In this document: positions 17,208-28,113 of the stretch, piece by piece
How the letters are laid out: every line of letters starts with the position of its first letter
How positions within the stretch are numbered: position 1 is the stretch's first letter
Translations under genes and position numbers: made by a program
Source of the DNA: Galeruca laticollis
Lineage: Eukaryota; Arthropoda; Insecta; Coleoptera; Chrysomelidae
Assembly: GCA_963921935.1 (NCBI GenBank)
Contig: OY998185.1
Location: 27,930,487-27,994,486, forward strand
Direction of reading: 5' to 3'
Length of the DNA stretch: 64,000 nt
Notes under the pieces: generated by a model
Database searches by the model: none
Told to the model about the DNA's origin: nothing
The model's input: only the letters and a program-made list of their open reading frames with translations

Positions 17208-17567
17208 TGTTTTACAAAGTTTCCTCGCCTAAGATGCTATTAAGTTGTTGGCTTATGACATAGGACCTTTAACGTCCAAGATAATTAACATACCTTCCTT
17301 CGTTCAACCCTTCTCGTACACTCTAACTTTGCAGTTTCTTACCTGAATTAGTAGATTCTTACGAACTCATGTTCCTTCTTATGACCATATTGGCGTCACA
17401 TGTATACACCATTCCCTATCTTATACGATCCAATATCAAACAACCTTGTGTATACCTTTACTGTTAGAAATTGCTATAATCAACTTACCATTGCTGGCAG
17501 GTCCAGTATGGTGAAATTCTTAAATAATTCCACCTGAGTTTATACTAACTAAAATTAAACCTTCATT

Positions 17568-17850
17568 GTTACGCCCATGTGTTCCGTTTAAACAACGAAA
17601 GGTGCACTTGGCAGCGGCTGATTGCCGACTTTTCCGTGAGTTCTTTATAAGGAGATTTGAGTGAGAACGGCCGCTAATTGGCTGGAGCGAAAAACGCGCC
17701 GTGAATACCGGGCAGATGGAGCTTTATTGACAGTCGTGAATAATATGTCATAACGAAAAGCAATTTTCATGTAACACGTTAAACAAGAAAATATATTTGT
17801 AGTTAGTTTCTGTGGGTTTGCATATGGATACATATAACTTTAAAGGAAAG
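17568..17850 (+). repeat. Possible 3' LTR of the BEL/Pao copy
   Basis: Begins TGTTACGCCC and contains a TTTATAAGG TATA-like box at about 17645. It is relatively GC-rich in the middle and lies downstream of the integrase end. No second LTR is available for comparison and the end cannot be set. The 360 bp before it (17208-17567) hold nothing recognisable. Confidence 0.3.
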
Positions 17851-17859
17851 GGTAAATAA

Positions 17860-18660
17860 TTATCCAAATCTTTTCATTATATCTGATTTCAATATATGCC
17901 TCTGGTTTCCAAATGTGGCCCACGTTAGTTTAATTCGCCTTAGTAGCTCTTGTGCTTGGTTGTCTCTGTTTATGCGGATCTCGTAGCCGAGATATTTTTA
18001 GGAAGTATCTTCTACTTGGATACCATCAATGTATACCCGTTCGCTAACTAAAAGATTAGTCGTTAGGTGAGTTTCCGACATTTATTTTTAGTTCCACTTT
18101 ATGAGAGGCAAAGTTTAGTTGTTGCTGGTCGTATCATGTACAAAACGGTCTGCTATTAGGACTATGTCATCCGCAAATCTTAAATGTGTGAAGTTTCCGC
18201 CGTTTATATTGATACCACTATTTTCAACATATATTCGGGAGCAGTTTCGGCAATATTGTATGGCTCTGCTGGACACCTTTGTTAATTTTGAATCTGTTTG
18301 TGCTACCCTCCAATTTTACGCTAGCTGTAGCATTCTCATATGTAGATTATATTATTTGAGTACCTATATCTGTGGTCTATTCTAGTATCGGTTAGTGCCC
18401 TTATCATCTGGTATTGATTTATTGTGTCAAATGTCTTTTCATAGTCCCCAGACAAGTAGTCTATTGCTTTGAAATTTTACCCTGTATAAGACATTCATTG
18501 AATGTTGTATTGACGCTTTGCAGTAATTTGTTACCTCCCAATTTAAAAGCTTCAATGACCACTTCATCCTCTCCAGGTGGTTTATTGTTTCTTATTTCGG
18601 AGATAGAATTTCCTCTGACCCCTGATTTATATCTTTAGGTATAGGATCTTGGGTAATTTC
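17860..18660 (-). pseudogene. Non-LTR retrotransposon RT fragment (RTE-like)
   Basis: On the minus strand, broken frames read P-G-E-D-E-V-V-I-E-A-F-K-L-G (about 18560), N-Q-Y-Q-M-I-R-A-L (about 18400), L-R-F-A-D-D-I-V-L-I-A (the F-A-D-D active site, about 18150-18185) and R-R-I-K-L-T-W-A-T-F-G (about 17920). Order and sequence fit an endonuclease/RT LINE of the RTE type. Several frameshifts are present. Confidence 0.75.
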
Positions 18661-19193
18661 CTCTTTATCGGTATCATAATATAATAGCTCAATTATTTTT
18701 AAGATTTCTTTTTTGTCGGTTGCTATTTTGTTTTCTTTATTTTTCATTTTTTTTCAATTGAAGCTTATCTGACATTTCGCAAAACAAAAAATTATATCTT
18801 TTATTGAAATACCTTTCAATTTTCATCTGTAAAATCCTATTTTTTGCTATTTACAAAAAAATCAATGACCTTACTCTCCCCTACAGTTTGAACGTATTCT
18901 ACTCGTCATTCCATATGTACACATTTTTTGGGCTAAGCTTGTATAAAGGCCATTTTTCTAAATTCAAAAATCCTCTTTTTTTGGTTCCCATTATTAATTT
19001 TACTAAGCATTTTGCCGAATATTTAAGTATATTTTACTTTTCAGTCATCATTTTTTTATTTTCCCAGCATAACAATCGTTTTGCTTGATTATGGATTTTC
19101 AGGTATGTAAAAATTTTTGTTAAGAATAATTTATTTGGTGAAATCTAATAAAGTAAATTTATTGCACACAAAAATCAACTGTATATTACGTAA
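18661..19193. other. AT-rich stretch without recognisable genes
   Basis: Short open frames only, with low-complexity T-rich sequence. Nothing I can assign. Confidence 0.6.
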
Positions 19194-19559
19194 CTCTTAT
19201 GCAGGTGCGTCCACTTTTACGACGTCGTCGGTCGCGTGGGATGTCAATAACACCCCTCGAACAAAAATCAATTTGGGATTTTCGGAGATTTTTTTTATAT
19301 ATTTTTAAGATGCATTTGAGTTTGTTTAATATGTCAACATCTTTATACGACCCCAAATGTGTTGTCAAAATATATAAAAAACATACATATTAAAACTATA
19401 CAATTCTGTTCAAAAATAAACATGTATTTTCTAAAAATCTATATTTGCCATAAAAAAACAAAATCACATTTTTTAAGAAAGGGAAGGCATTACAAACGTA
19501 CCATACTAACTGAGACAAATGAATATTTTGTAAAAAAATATTAAAAAAACAAACAACAG

Positions 19560-20223
19560 CAACTTAGTCACTTTCCATATTCGAATTTTCATTTTCTGTA
19601 AGCATTCCTCACAAATATTTTTCATATGCCTCATACACATATTTCTGGAGCAATTTTCACAATAACATTTGCCACACCACACATCTGCCTTTTCTTACTG
19701 GTAACTGCGGTCTTATTTCTTGATTTTCCGCAATTCCTGAAAACCGCTCTTCTACAAATATTTTCATTTACAAGTTTGAATCCAACAGGTTCTTCTTGGA
19801 ACTTTTAAATCTGGATTGTTACTAAAACAAAACACTTGGCTATTTATACCGGCAATATCAAGGAGTCTAAAAAAAATAACTAACGGCCAACGTCTGCATT
19901 TTCTTGACGTACTGTAGGTACCACACATTTCATCAACGGTGTCGACGCCGGCCTTAGTTAGATTATAGAGCGTAAAAATTTCTGGTTTTTTCATGTCTTC
20001 AGTGCTTGAATCAATAACGCCATCCTGATGCATCGTAGAAATAAGAATTACATTTTTTTTCTTTCTTGGAACGTAAGACACAATAGTAGTAGTGTTTTTA
20101 ATGCAGAATAAACTGCTTTTTTTCTTCCCTATTTTTGACGTCAACAAAACTTACTGGCAGTTCCTTCTTATTTTTCTGCAATGTTCCAACAAACGAAAGC
20201 TTTTTGGTAAGTAGATATTCTAC
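19560..20223 (-). pseudogene. piggyBac transposase, C-terminal half
   Basis: Continues the piggyBac reading frame after the inserted transposon. It starts with V-E-Y-L-L-T-K-K-L-S-F-V-G-T (about 20223-20170), then F-V-D-V-K and the long block L-Y-N-L-T-K-A-G-V-D-T-V-D-E-M-C-G-T-Y with R-R-W-P (within 19764-20147), ending in a Cys-rich tail near 19600-19760. V-D-x-V-D-x-x-C-G-T-Y is diagnostic of the DDE_Tnp_1_7 family. Confidence 0.85.
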
Positions 20224-20799
20224 TATACTCGATAGTCGAAATTCTGTAAAGTGACTCATCGCTCTTACTGTCCATAAAATCAGTTGCAGAAGCGAACTTC
20301 ATGAGCGCATCATTTTTGAAGGGTTCTTAATAGTCCTAAATAAAAAATAAATAGAAAATGTTCTTGTACGCTCTGGCGTTTAAATTTGAGAGAACAGAAA
20401 TACGAAATTATTATGGTAGGTATCATTATGTATATACAGGGCGTTACCAAGAATAATACACATTTTTAAGGATGAGCTATAATAAGATGTATATAAAAAA
20501 GTCGATAGTCGAAATTCTGTAAAGTGACGTCATCGGTTATCTACCGATTTAAAGTGAACTCCATGAGCGTATCATAGTTTAAGGGTGCGAATACTGAAAT
20601 ATCTGGAATTTCAATTTTTAACATTTGAAATAATAACTTATCACAAGTTGTTCATAAGTAAGTTAAAACAAAATAAAAAAATGTTTAAAAGTCAATTCCA
20701 ACTTACTACTACTAAAACTAAAAAAAAGTTGTTTGTCAAGACCAAAATAAATTACCAATAAGTATAGGTATGTTGCGAGGTCACTTGTAAAATGTCTGA

Positions 20800-21750
20800 C
20801 TAACTGGAAGCGGTATCACTCCCTGACGACTCCTCAGAATCATCGCTTTCTCCTCCTATATCGATAATGAGTGGTTCCGTCATTACTTCTACACGTATGT
20901 CTAAATCCCAAAACTTTATTTCTTCTTTTAATACGTGTTGAATACATTTACGCCAACTCTCAGCAGTAACGGTGTGCAGCGCCTCGTCAAACAGTTTCTC
21001 AACGTCAGCCATTTTGAATGTACTTTTTTTTCTCGCAACATAATTTTTCACTTGGGCCCAAACCAGCTCGATGGGGTTTAACTCACAGTGGTAGGGAGGA
21101 AGTCTAACAACTGAGACGTTGAAATCTTTCGCCATTTCATCGACAACGTACTTAATATAACTGCTTTTATGTTTCCATACGAGAGATAATAATTCAACTT
21201 TTAGCATTGCCTCGTTGTGCGGAATGCTTTTACTCTCTAACCAATCAATTATAACCCTCTTGCGGCTAGCTGAAGTAGGTATTTGCTCCAGTCGACGAGA
21301 GTGGTATGAAGCATTATCCATAACTATCACTGAACCAGGAGTTACCTTTGTTAAAATTGATCTAAACCATGTTTCAAACCGGTTACCATCCATCTCTTCA
21401 TGGTAATCGACAGTTTTTTTGGACTGAAAACTTAGTAATCCACCTTCTACAAATCCTTCCTCGCTGCCAATGTGAGTGATAATCAGTCGACGTCCTTTCC
21501 CAGAGGGAGCTTTTAAACCGGAAGAGAAACCCTCCATAAAGGCTTGTCGATTGCTTCGTATATTCATGTCTTGCCACACTTTTGACACAGTGTGGCCTTC
21601 ATTTAACCATGTTTCGTCAAGATAATATATGTGCCGTCCTTCGTTACGAAACTGTCGTATCTGTTTTAAATAATTTCTCCTCCATTCCACAATGTCATTT
21701 CGTTCAATTAAGGCACTGTTTCTACTTCTTGTTTGGTAACGAAAATTCAT
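20800..21750 (-). CDS. DDE_3 transposase, catalytic exon
   Basis: 316 aa. Catalytic residues: Asp in Y-L-D-E-T-W (about residue 45), Asp in V-M-D-N-A-S-Y-H (about 147) and Glu in N-P-I-E-L-V-W-A-Q-V-K. The last two are separated by 82 residues, much more than the 34-39 of classic Tc1/mariner enzymes; long-spacer relatives exist in the superfamily. The C-terminus is acidic and Ser-rich. The conserved region appears to extend a few codons upstream of this ATG, where an in-frame TGA lies near 21775, so the gene is probably slightly damaged. It is spliced or joined to the HTH exon at 21894-22175. Confidence 0.88.
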   Translation of the reverse strand: MNFRYQTRSRNSALIERNDIVEWRRNYLKQIRQFRNEGRHIYYLDETWLNEGHTVSKVWQDMNIRSNRQAFMEGFSSGLKAPSGKGRRLIITHIGSEEGFVEGGLLSFQSKKTVDYHEEMDGNRFETWFRSILTKVTPGSVIVMDNASYHSRRLEQIPTSASRKRVIIDWLESKSIPHNEAMLKVELLSLVWKHKSSYIKYVVDEMAKDFNVSVVRLPPYHCELNPIELVWAQVKNYVARKKSTFKMADVEKLFDEALHTVTAESWRKCIQHVLKEEIKFWDLDIRVEVMTEPLIIDIGGESDDSEESSGSDTASS

Positions 21751-21893
21751 TAATTTTAAAGTTCGTTCAAAACTTAATCACTGATGTTTGGTAAAGTATC
21801 ATCAGCTTCTATTACCTTGCTCAATTTAGCTACCGAGGGGATTTCATTCCTAAAATAAAAATAATGTATTTCCCTACGTATAGCATTCCGTGT

Positions 21894-22175
21894 TTAGTCG
21901 TCCAAAACAATTTTCTTTCTTCCCCTACTTTCCGGTTTACAGTTTTCACCTCGTTCTCTTGTCAAAGATCCGTCCCGCGATTTCTTTAGAATATTGTATA
22001 TAGTACTCTCAGAAACTTTAGTTAAATAACTGCACTTAATCACAGCGTCACTAACACCCAACTGTTTGTCCATGGCACGCAGTCCTTCGTACACATTTAA
22101 TATGAGGACTTTTTTTTCCCGAATTAAATTGTTACGACGCCGTTTTTTATCGCCAACACCGCTACACTCCGCCAT
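21894..22175 (-). CDS. DDE_3 transposase, N-terminal helix-turn-helix exon
   Basis: The best start is ATG 22175 (M-A-E-C-S-G); the frame continues upstream to 22289, but that part is hydrophobic and non-conserved. It contains K-K-R-R-R-N-N-L-I-R, then L-T-K-V-S-E-S-T-I-Y-N-I-L-K-K, a recognition-helix pattern, and ends near R-G-R-K-K-I-V-L-D-D with a stop. An acceptor-like TTTTTATTTTAG at about 21855 suggests an intron to the next exon. Confidence 0.75.
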   Translation of the reverse strand: MAECSGVGDKKRRRNNLIREKKVLILNVYEGLRAMDKQLGVSDAVIKCSYLTKVSESTIYNILKKSRDGSLTRERGENCKPESRGRKKIVLDD

Positions 22176-22685
22176 TATTGTCACTAAATATACCGATATA
22201 AATATTACAATAAATACCAATAATAACCGATTTATCACACAAAACCACAACACAAATACTGATGTTACGCTCATGAAGAGAATAAACACCTCACATAACT
22301 GTTTACTATCACTGTCTCATTCGCGTAGCTCGATCTATCTATCTCGTTCTCAAAGCCGGAACATTGAAGCGACTCTCCAACATTGTCAAATCGGCGAGTT
22401 TTTCACAACAAACTTTGCGTTCAAGAAATATACATAAACACTTTATTTCACATTTCAAGTAAACTAATTATTATTAGTCTGCTTGAAATTTGAAATAAAT
22501 ATATTAAATTGGTATTGACTTAATTACATTGCATCTTTTGTACCTGAAATATTGACACAATGGATTTGAAGTGTATTTATAAAATACAGCATTTCTCTCT
22601 AGAATATATATGGCAACTGCGCTTTAACCAAAGTGTTGATTAGATAGCTCTGACTCACTTTACACAATTTCGACTATCGAGTATA

Positions 22686-23621
22686 ATAGGATACTACCGT
22701 ACCAGATGTCTGTTGTCGTATTTCGCCCACTATGTTCAATTGGACGAACTAGGCGTTTAACAACTTCAAATGGAGAATTTGAAAGTTCATAGGGGCATGC
22801 GTGCTGTCTACTAACATATACCTCCATTCCTAGCGTATACCAGGTTCTGCCATCACAAGTGGTTTGGATCTTCAAGCCGTACCTCGCAGGTTTGCTGGGA
22901 AGATATTGGCGGAAACCACAACGTCCTCTAAAAGGCATCAGCTGTTCGTCTATAGTGGTGTATGTACAGAGTAGTGTAGTATATACAGAGTAGCGTTTTC
23001 CGCAGTTGGATGTAGACTTTTCAAAAATTCCTCTAAAAGGAGCCAGACGGTCGATACAACTCCTTCGTGCCCTGTTTCTAATGTCCTCAAAGCGGACGCA
23101 TTGTAACAAGAATGAAAAGCATCGCTGATGCAAATATTTCCACTCCTAATCCCTCTGGTCCTACAAAACTTCTAAGTTTTGATGTCCACCCCAATAAGAA
23201 CATGCCAATAACAACAAACCGATTACCGCCTTTATTTCTGTTTCACCTGTTTGTCGCGCATCCCGTTTTCTTTGGTAATTGTGTTGAATACTTGTTATAT
23301 AAATATTTGTGTTTTAGGAAATTGATCTAATTATTTCAGAATCAATAAACAATAAAAATAATCTATAGATTCTTTTGCATTTCGAGCGGTATTGTCCCGT
23401 CCTCTATAATATTCTTCCTTGGAAACATCCAAATAGGAACTCAAAGGCTCATCATCCGAATCCGCATGATCAGTTTCCTACTCACTATGCTGATATAGCT
23501 CTTCACAATAGTCTGATTCGTCCGAATCTGATTGGTCATATTCAGGTCCTTCACCACTTAGTATGTCTTTCATAAATTTTTGCAGTCTAGCTTGCTCAGC
23601 CTCATAAAAATAGGTGGCCAT
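22686..23621 (-). pseudogene. piggyBac transposase, N-terminal half
   Basis: Starts at ATG 23621 (M-A-T-Y-F-Y-E-A-E), with an acidic Asp/Ser/Glu-rich N-terminus typical of piggyBac proteins. Further on come I-G-M-F-L-L-G-W and L-L-Q-C-V-R-F-E-D (about 23100), T-I-D-E-Q-L-M-P-F-R-G-R-C, R-Q-Y-L-P-S-K-P-A-R-Y-G and G-R-N-T-T-T-D-I-W-Y (22700-23060). At least one frameshift near 23110 and more upstream. It stops at the mariner insertion site. Confidence 0.85.
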
Positions 23622-23872
23622 TTTAGCACTAAAATAATAATCAATATTACATACAAAGTATCAAGGAAAACGTTAACAAACTTACCCCAAGCAATTTAAC
23701 GCGTATTATCTAGCGCACCTTCAGATTCACACTGCAACGAGACACGGTACTTATTTAGTTAAAAGGAAGGTACACAGTGGCGGCGCGATCAATCTTACTG
23801 TAAGCAAAAACTACAATAACATTTATAAGAACGGGGTGTTCTCTGCACCACGCGCGAGCGCATAAGGGTTAA

Positions 23873-24565
23873 AATTATTAACACACTATTATATTTATAA
23901 ACTCGAGAATATCCAAGTCAAGAATGTCCAAAAATATTCAACCCTCGACCGGCTTGAGTTGAATCTCCTCCCCATTAGCCTTCCTTATCTACTCTCCTAC
24001 CCCGTCTCTTATCGGACCATGGATTTTACCAGCATTCTAACACGTCTTAGTAAAGTATACAGACAGGGACACTTCTAATAATTGACTACACTAAGATAAA
24101 CTTTTTCGTCAATCATATAAAACATTTTGGGACACACTGTTGTCAGTCCTAAACCTGCAAAAGTGTGAAGGAAAGTTTTTAGTTTGTAAAAATAATTAAC
24201 AATTTATTTTTGTTTTTAACCCTTCCACAAATTAATACGCACGCCTTTTGTGTCTATATGATAAGCGATGTTGAAGTCTCAAGAATGTAAGTTTTGTCTA
24301 TACCTCTGTATATTTACGCAATTAAAATGATAATGAAAAATAAATCTGAGACCGTCTCAGTTATCGATTCTTAACAGTTTATGTGTATGACCAACCGTTC
24401 GTAAACATCCATATTAGATAATCGTTGGCATGGATACAAACTCTTTGATCCGTGACCGAAATACAAGGGCTGTTTCTCACAATATCATTATAAATATAAC
24501 TTTCATCCCTGACGATAGCCGAAAAACATTTCTAAATTTACATCACGTAAAAAATTAAAACACTT
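23873..24565. other. Region upstream of the host gene start
   Basis: No ORF or repeat recognised. It should contain the promoter or 5' UTR of the downstream host gene, but no clear TATA or initiator stands out. An in-frame TAA lies just upstream of the ATG at 24566. Confidence 0.4.
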
Positions 24566-24882
24566 ATGTCACGAAACGGGAGTATTAAGTCAAATTCACT
24601 CTCGGAATCATCGGGCAGTTCTAGTAATCATTTGCCGTTTTATCAGGAGCATTTGGATAATAATATGACCGATCTAGTGGTGAATGGAAGTCTTGCATCT
24701 AGTTTAACAAGGACTGGTACTGTTAAAAGAGCAGGTGGTGCTAACTTTTTTATTAAAAAAGATATGGTTAGTAGCAGTTTCTCTGAAGGTGAAGACAGTG
24801 TTTTTTTCTCCAAAGATAAATCTAATTTTGCCGAACCGTGTTTAAATAATCGATTTAGGAGATCTCTGGATAGTACGTTTAG
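24566..24882 (+). CDS. Host gene, exon 1 of 4 (serine-rich protein, unrecognised)
   Basis: ATG 24566 is the first methionine after an in-frame stop (near 24549). The exon gives 105 codons plus two bases and ends TTTAG|GTGAGT, a strong donor, phase 2. The product is Ser/Asn-rich and polar, without a recognised domain. It joins in frame to exons at 32035, 43698 and 51912, giving a 397-aa protein. Intron 1 is 7.15 kb and full of retroelements. I do not recognise the family; low-complexity Ser-rich N-termini are common in cytoskeletal or centrosomal proteins, but this is not evidence of one. Confidence 0.75.
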
Positions 24883-25266
24883 GTGAGTATTCCAAACACC
24901 TTGCTTTTACTGATACTTACATGTTTATTTAAAAATGTCTTAACTCTTCCTCTATGTACGTTGGTTACTGATATCTAACAGATCAAAATAGAAAACCACT
25001 TTCAATATCTAAATTTCATGCTATATATACAGGGTGAGTCAGCAAGAACGCCACGGAGCTTTATGGCAAAACAATAAACATTTTCCAAACATTTTTTTGC
25101 AATATTATGTAAGTCTTAAAGAGCTATACTTTAAAAATATTTTTCAACTTACAGGGTGTTCCATAAAGCCGTGGCATAGCAAAGTTATGTTTTTTTTAAA
25201 TGGAACACCCCGTATTTATTTTGAAATTAAACGTAACAAAATAGTATCCGCGTTTTATTAAAGTTC

Positions 25267-26256
25267 CCTATACTTATATTTTATGGATTCGATATACTTC
25301 GGTTTTTTACGAAATACAGGGTGTTGAAAAAAATGAATAACGAAAAAATGGTTTAACATGAAAGAAAAAGAGAGTGCATAAGTTGCCTTGGGGCAGCTTT
25401 TTGTAGCATTGCTAAATAAAAAAAATGTTCAGGGTACTCAAAAAAGTGGGAAATTTCATTGACACCTTTCAACCTAAATAACTTTTAATTTAAATGCAAC
25501 GCCCTGTATTTCTTTACTTTATTTGATACAGTAAATAATTCTCTTTCAATCGATATAATGGTTCCTTATATCAATAATTAGTATTTTTTATATAATTAAG
25601 AAAAAACATAATTTTATATGGTTCTCGGGCTTTTTTATTTATTTTAAAAGTGTAGTAGGCTAAGTTTTATTATAAAAATGTCATAAAAAACACAGGCGTT
25701 AAACATCAACATTTAGAGTAATTACTGTCAGTCAGTGATAGGTTTTTTAAATTCGTGAGTTACTTCAGTCTATGTTATTTGTCCATTTTTGTTATTTAAC
25801 GGAATTACAATGGTTTATTCTACACAAGAAAAATTTGACATGATTTTAATAGTTGGTGAATGATGTGAAAATTGTTTATTGGCCTCTAGGGTTTACGCTG
25901 GGATGTATCCCAATCGACGGCATCCAAATAAAAATGTGCTAAGGAGATTGCTCGAAACATTTAGCGAAAAAATATCAAAGAATGAAGCCTATTACAGGAA
26001 ACCAAGAAAATTAATTTAGGGTTCTTGTTTCCAAAGCGGAAAATCCGAACACCAGCACTAGGGTAATTGCCAGAGAAACGAGGATTCGTCAATCTAGTGT
26101 TAACAGAATTTCATGAAAACATAAGTATCATCCGTTTCATATTCAATTGCATCAGTAGTTGTACGGGACCGACTTTCAGAGAAGGATAGATTTTTGTTTA
26201 CCCCGCATTTCGTAAAAAACCGAGATGTATCGAAAACCATAAAAGATAGGTATAGG
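25267..26256. mobile_element. ~990-bp DNA transposon remnant with 56-bp inverted repeats
   Basis: The left end (25267-25322) begins CCTATACTTATATTTTATGG and contains CGGTTTTTTACGAAAT; the right end (26201-26256) is its inverted copy at roughly 85% identity. The interior encodes a degraded helix-turn-helix transposase N-terminus. Just outside on the left (25030-25230) are ACAGGGTG/GTGTTCC motifs suggesting an additional, older end. Confidence 0.75.
25810..26190 (+). pseudogene. Transposase-type helix-turn-helix (DUF4817-like) fragment
   Basis: Reads M-V-Y-S-T-Q-E-K-F-D-M-I-L, A-G-M-Y-P-N-R-R-H-P-N (about 25905-25935) and K-Y-H-P-F-H-I-Q-L-H-Q (about 26120-26150), interrupted by several stops. 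The Y-P-x-R-x-H-P and H-P-x-H-x-Q-L-H patterns are typical of insect DUF4817/mariner-type proteins. The catalytic domain is missing. Confidence 0.7.
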
Positions 26257-27179
26257 TAACACAATATTATTCATGTTGTAAAATTTGTGAAAGTAATAAA
26301 TAAGTTGCGACCAATCAGAAGACTCTGATTATGTGAATTAATTATGAAGACAATTATAAATAATAATAGTGGACAATTTATTAACCATTATCAATATAAA
26401 GTGTGAAAAACAGCGAAATACAGTATGTTTATGTCAGAAATGTCAGTGATTTTGAACATCAATAAAATGACAATCAGACGCTATAAATATAGAAAATTCT
26501 AGAAATTTACGAACTTCCGCTTATCAACAAAGCTTGGGGACGCGAAGAAGACGAGGAAAAGTTTTAAGTAAAAGTGGTTAAATTAAATATAATTAATTAA
26601 TCAACACATTAAATTCGTTAACAGAAGACCCAGTAACAAGTGTAAATAGTATTTCCCGAACGAGACAAGTTTTTTATCAAGATACCCAGGAATTAAGAAT
26701 ACATCGCCAGTGTTTAGTGACGCGTTAGTGCGGACATTTTTTCGATAGAAAGAATTATCAAACAGGTCAGTGATATATTTTTTAATCTTTTGGATCCAAA
26801 GAATTAAACAGATAAATAAAAATGATCATTTTCATAAACAATAAAAATATAATAAAAGGCCATACATATATAAAACATAAAGAATAAAAACTATATAGTA
26901 ATATCATATAATTGTATCATAATCATTATAACGACTTACCTGAGTTCCAATGTATATTCTGTATGTATTTAGTTTATAGGAATTTTTTTAACACTATCAC
27001 CATTTACAAATTTCATTTTTTCACACATACAATTCATTCATTTAAATATTATCATTGTTATAAAAATATGTTATACAAATTTTAGAGAAAATCACTGCAT
27101 GATATATATTATAAACGTACATATTTCAATAGTTTCTCTCAAATGCAATATTGTTTCTGTATAAAAAGTTCTAGCGGAA
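26257..27179. other. AT-rich intron sequence, no gene recognised
   Basis: No coding signal, tandem repeat or terminal repeat that I can support. Confidence 0.6.
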
Positions 27180-27411
27180 ATCTTTTTTTTTGCTAATGCC
27201 CTCCTCACAGCGGGCTGTGCAATTCTGTGAGCTCGTGTGGGACTCTCACCGTACTAAACCACCCTCCCCTTCAACACCACGGGAGTGCGCGTACACCGGA
27301 AGGACATAAAATGTAATTTCGTCAGTGTACCTCCCAAGCAAAATTACTTCCCCCTACCTATCCATTATCCCATCTGTCCTCTTCTTTCCTCTTCATGATC
27401 TTAATGATGTA

Positions 27412-28041
27412 TTATTCGATCATCTTCCAGTTTGTTTCACTTTCTAGCATGAAAGGGACAAGGTGATCAACCGATGGTACTTCCCCGATTTTTCGTAACA
27501 GATCATTCCTCTCCCCTTCCCATCGTACACATTCGTACAGGACATGGCCCGGGTCGTCCTTGGTGCCACACCTGGCACAAAGATCATTAGTGGTTTTCTT
27601 AATCCTGTGTGTATACGTACCAAACGAACCATGTCCTGTGCGAACCTGCGTGATGAAATAGGAAGTCGTGCGATGTTTGCAGTTGATCCACGCCCTGATA
27701 TCCTTTACCAGCCTCTTCGTACATTGCTCCTTTGTATGCAGTCTGTTCCATCTCTCCTGCCACTTCGTGTAGGTTATTTCCCCCGCCATATTCCTGTTAC
27801 CGGCCAGTCTACCCCCTACGGTGTATAGGAAGCATCTCTCGGCAACCATCAGATCGATGGGGGGGAATCCCGATAGTACCTGAGCCACTTCGGTAGAAAT
27901 CATTTTATACGCCGATATTATTCTGAGTAGGCCACTTCTTTGTGCCGACTGGAGTTTGTTCCTGTATTTTTCAATCTTCACAGCTTCCCGCCAGACTGGC
28001 GCCGCATACAGAAGGACACTGTGCAACACTTGACACAGCAC
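27412..28041 (-). pseudogene. LINE C-terminal domain with CCHC-like zinc motif
   Basis: 209 aa. Y-A-A-P-V-W near the start, V-R-T-G-H-G-S-F-G-T-Y, then C-A-R-C-G-T...H-V-L-Y-E-C (C-x-x-C...H...C), the conserved end of R1/Jockey-type pol proteins. The frame is open in this part. Confidence 0.8.
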
Positions 28042-28113
28042 CCTTCGCTTGCAATACCCAGCCCCCCCCCCACATTCGGCATCAGTCTTTGTAGCTGGGT
28101 TCCTTCTTGCTTT

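Larger units (their letters stand above)
20226..22683 (-). mobile_element. IS630/Tc1-mariner-type transposon with long D-E spacer, nested in piggyBac
   Basis: Terminal inverted repeats of about 33 bp begin TACTCGATAGTCGAAATT at 20226 and, inverted, at 22683, with two mismatches. Each is flanked by TA (20224-20225 and 22684-22685). Removing the element and one TA restores the piggyBac frame exactly. It contains one transposase gene on the minus strand. Confidence 0.9.
19194..23868 (-). mobile_element. piggyBac element, interrupted by a mariner-type transposon
   Basis: The right end reads, on the minus strand, TTAA then CCCTTATGCGCTCGCG (TTAA at 23869-23872). At the left, CTCTTATGCAGGTGCG follows GTAA at 19190, a diverged copy of the same end. 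TTAA targets and CCC-starting ends are the piggyBac hallmark. The element carries the two halves of a piggyBac transposase separated by a 2458-bp insertion. Without the insertion it is about 2.2 kb. Confidence 0.8.
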
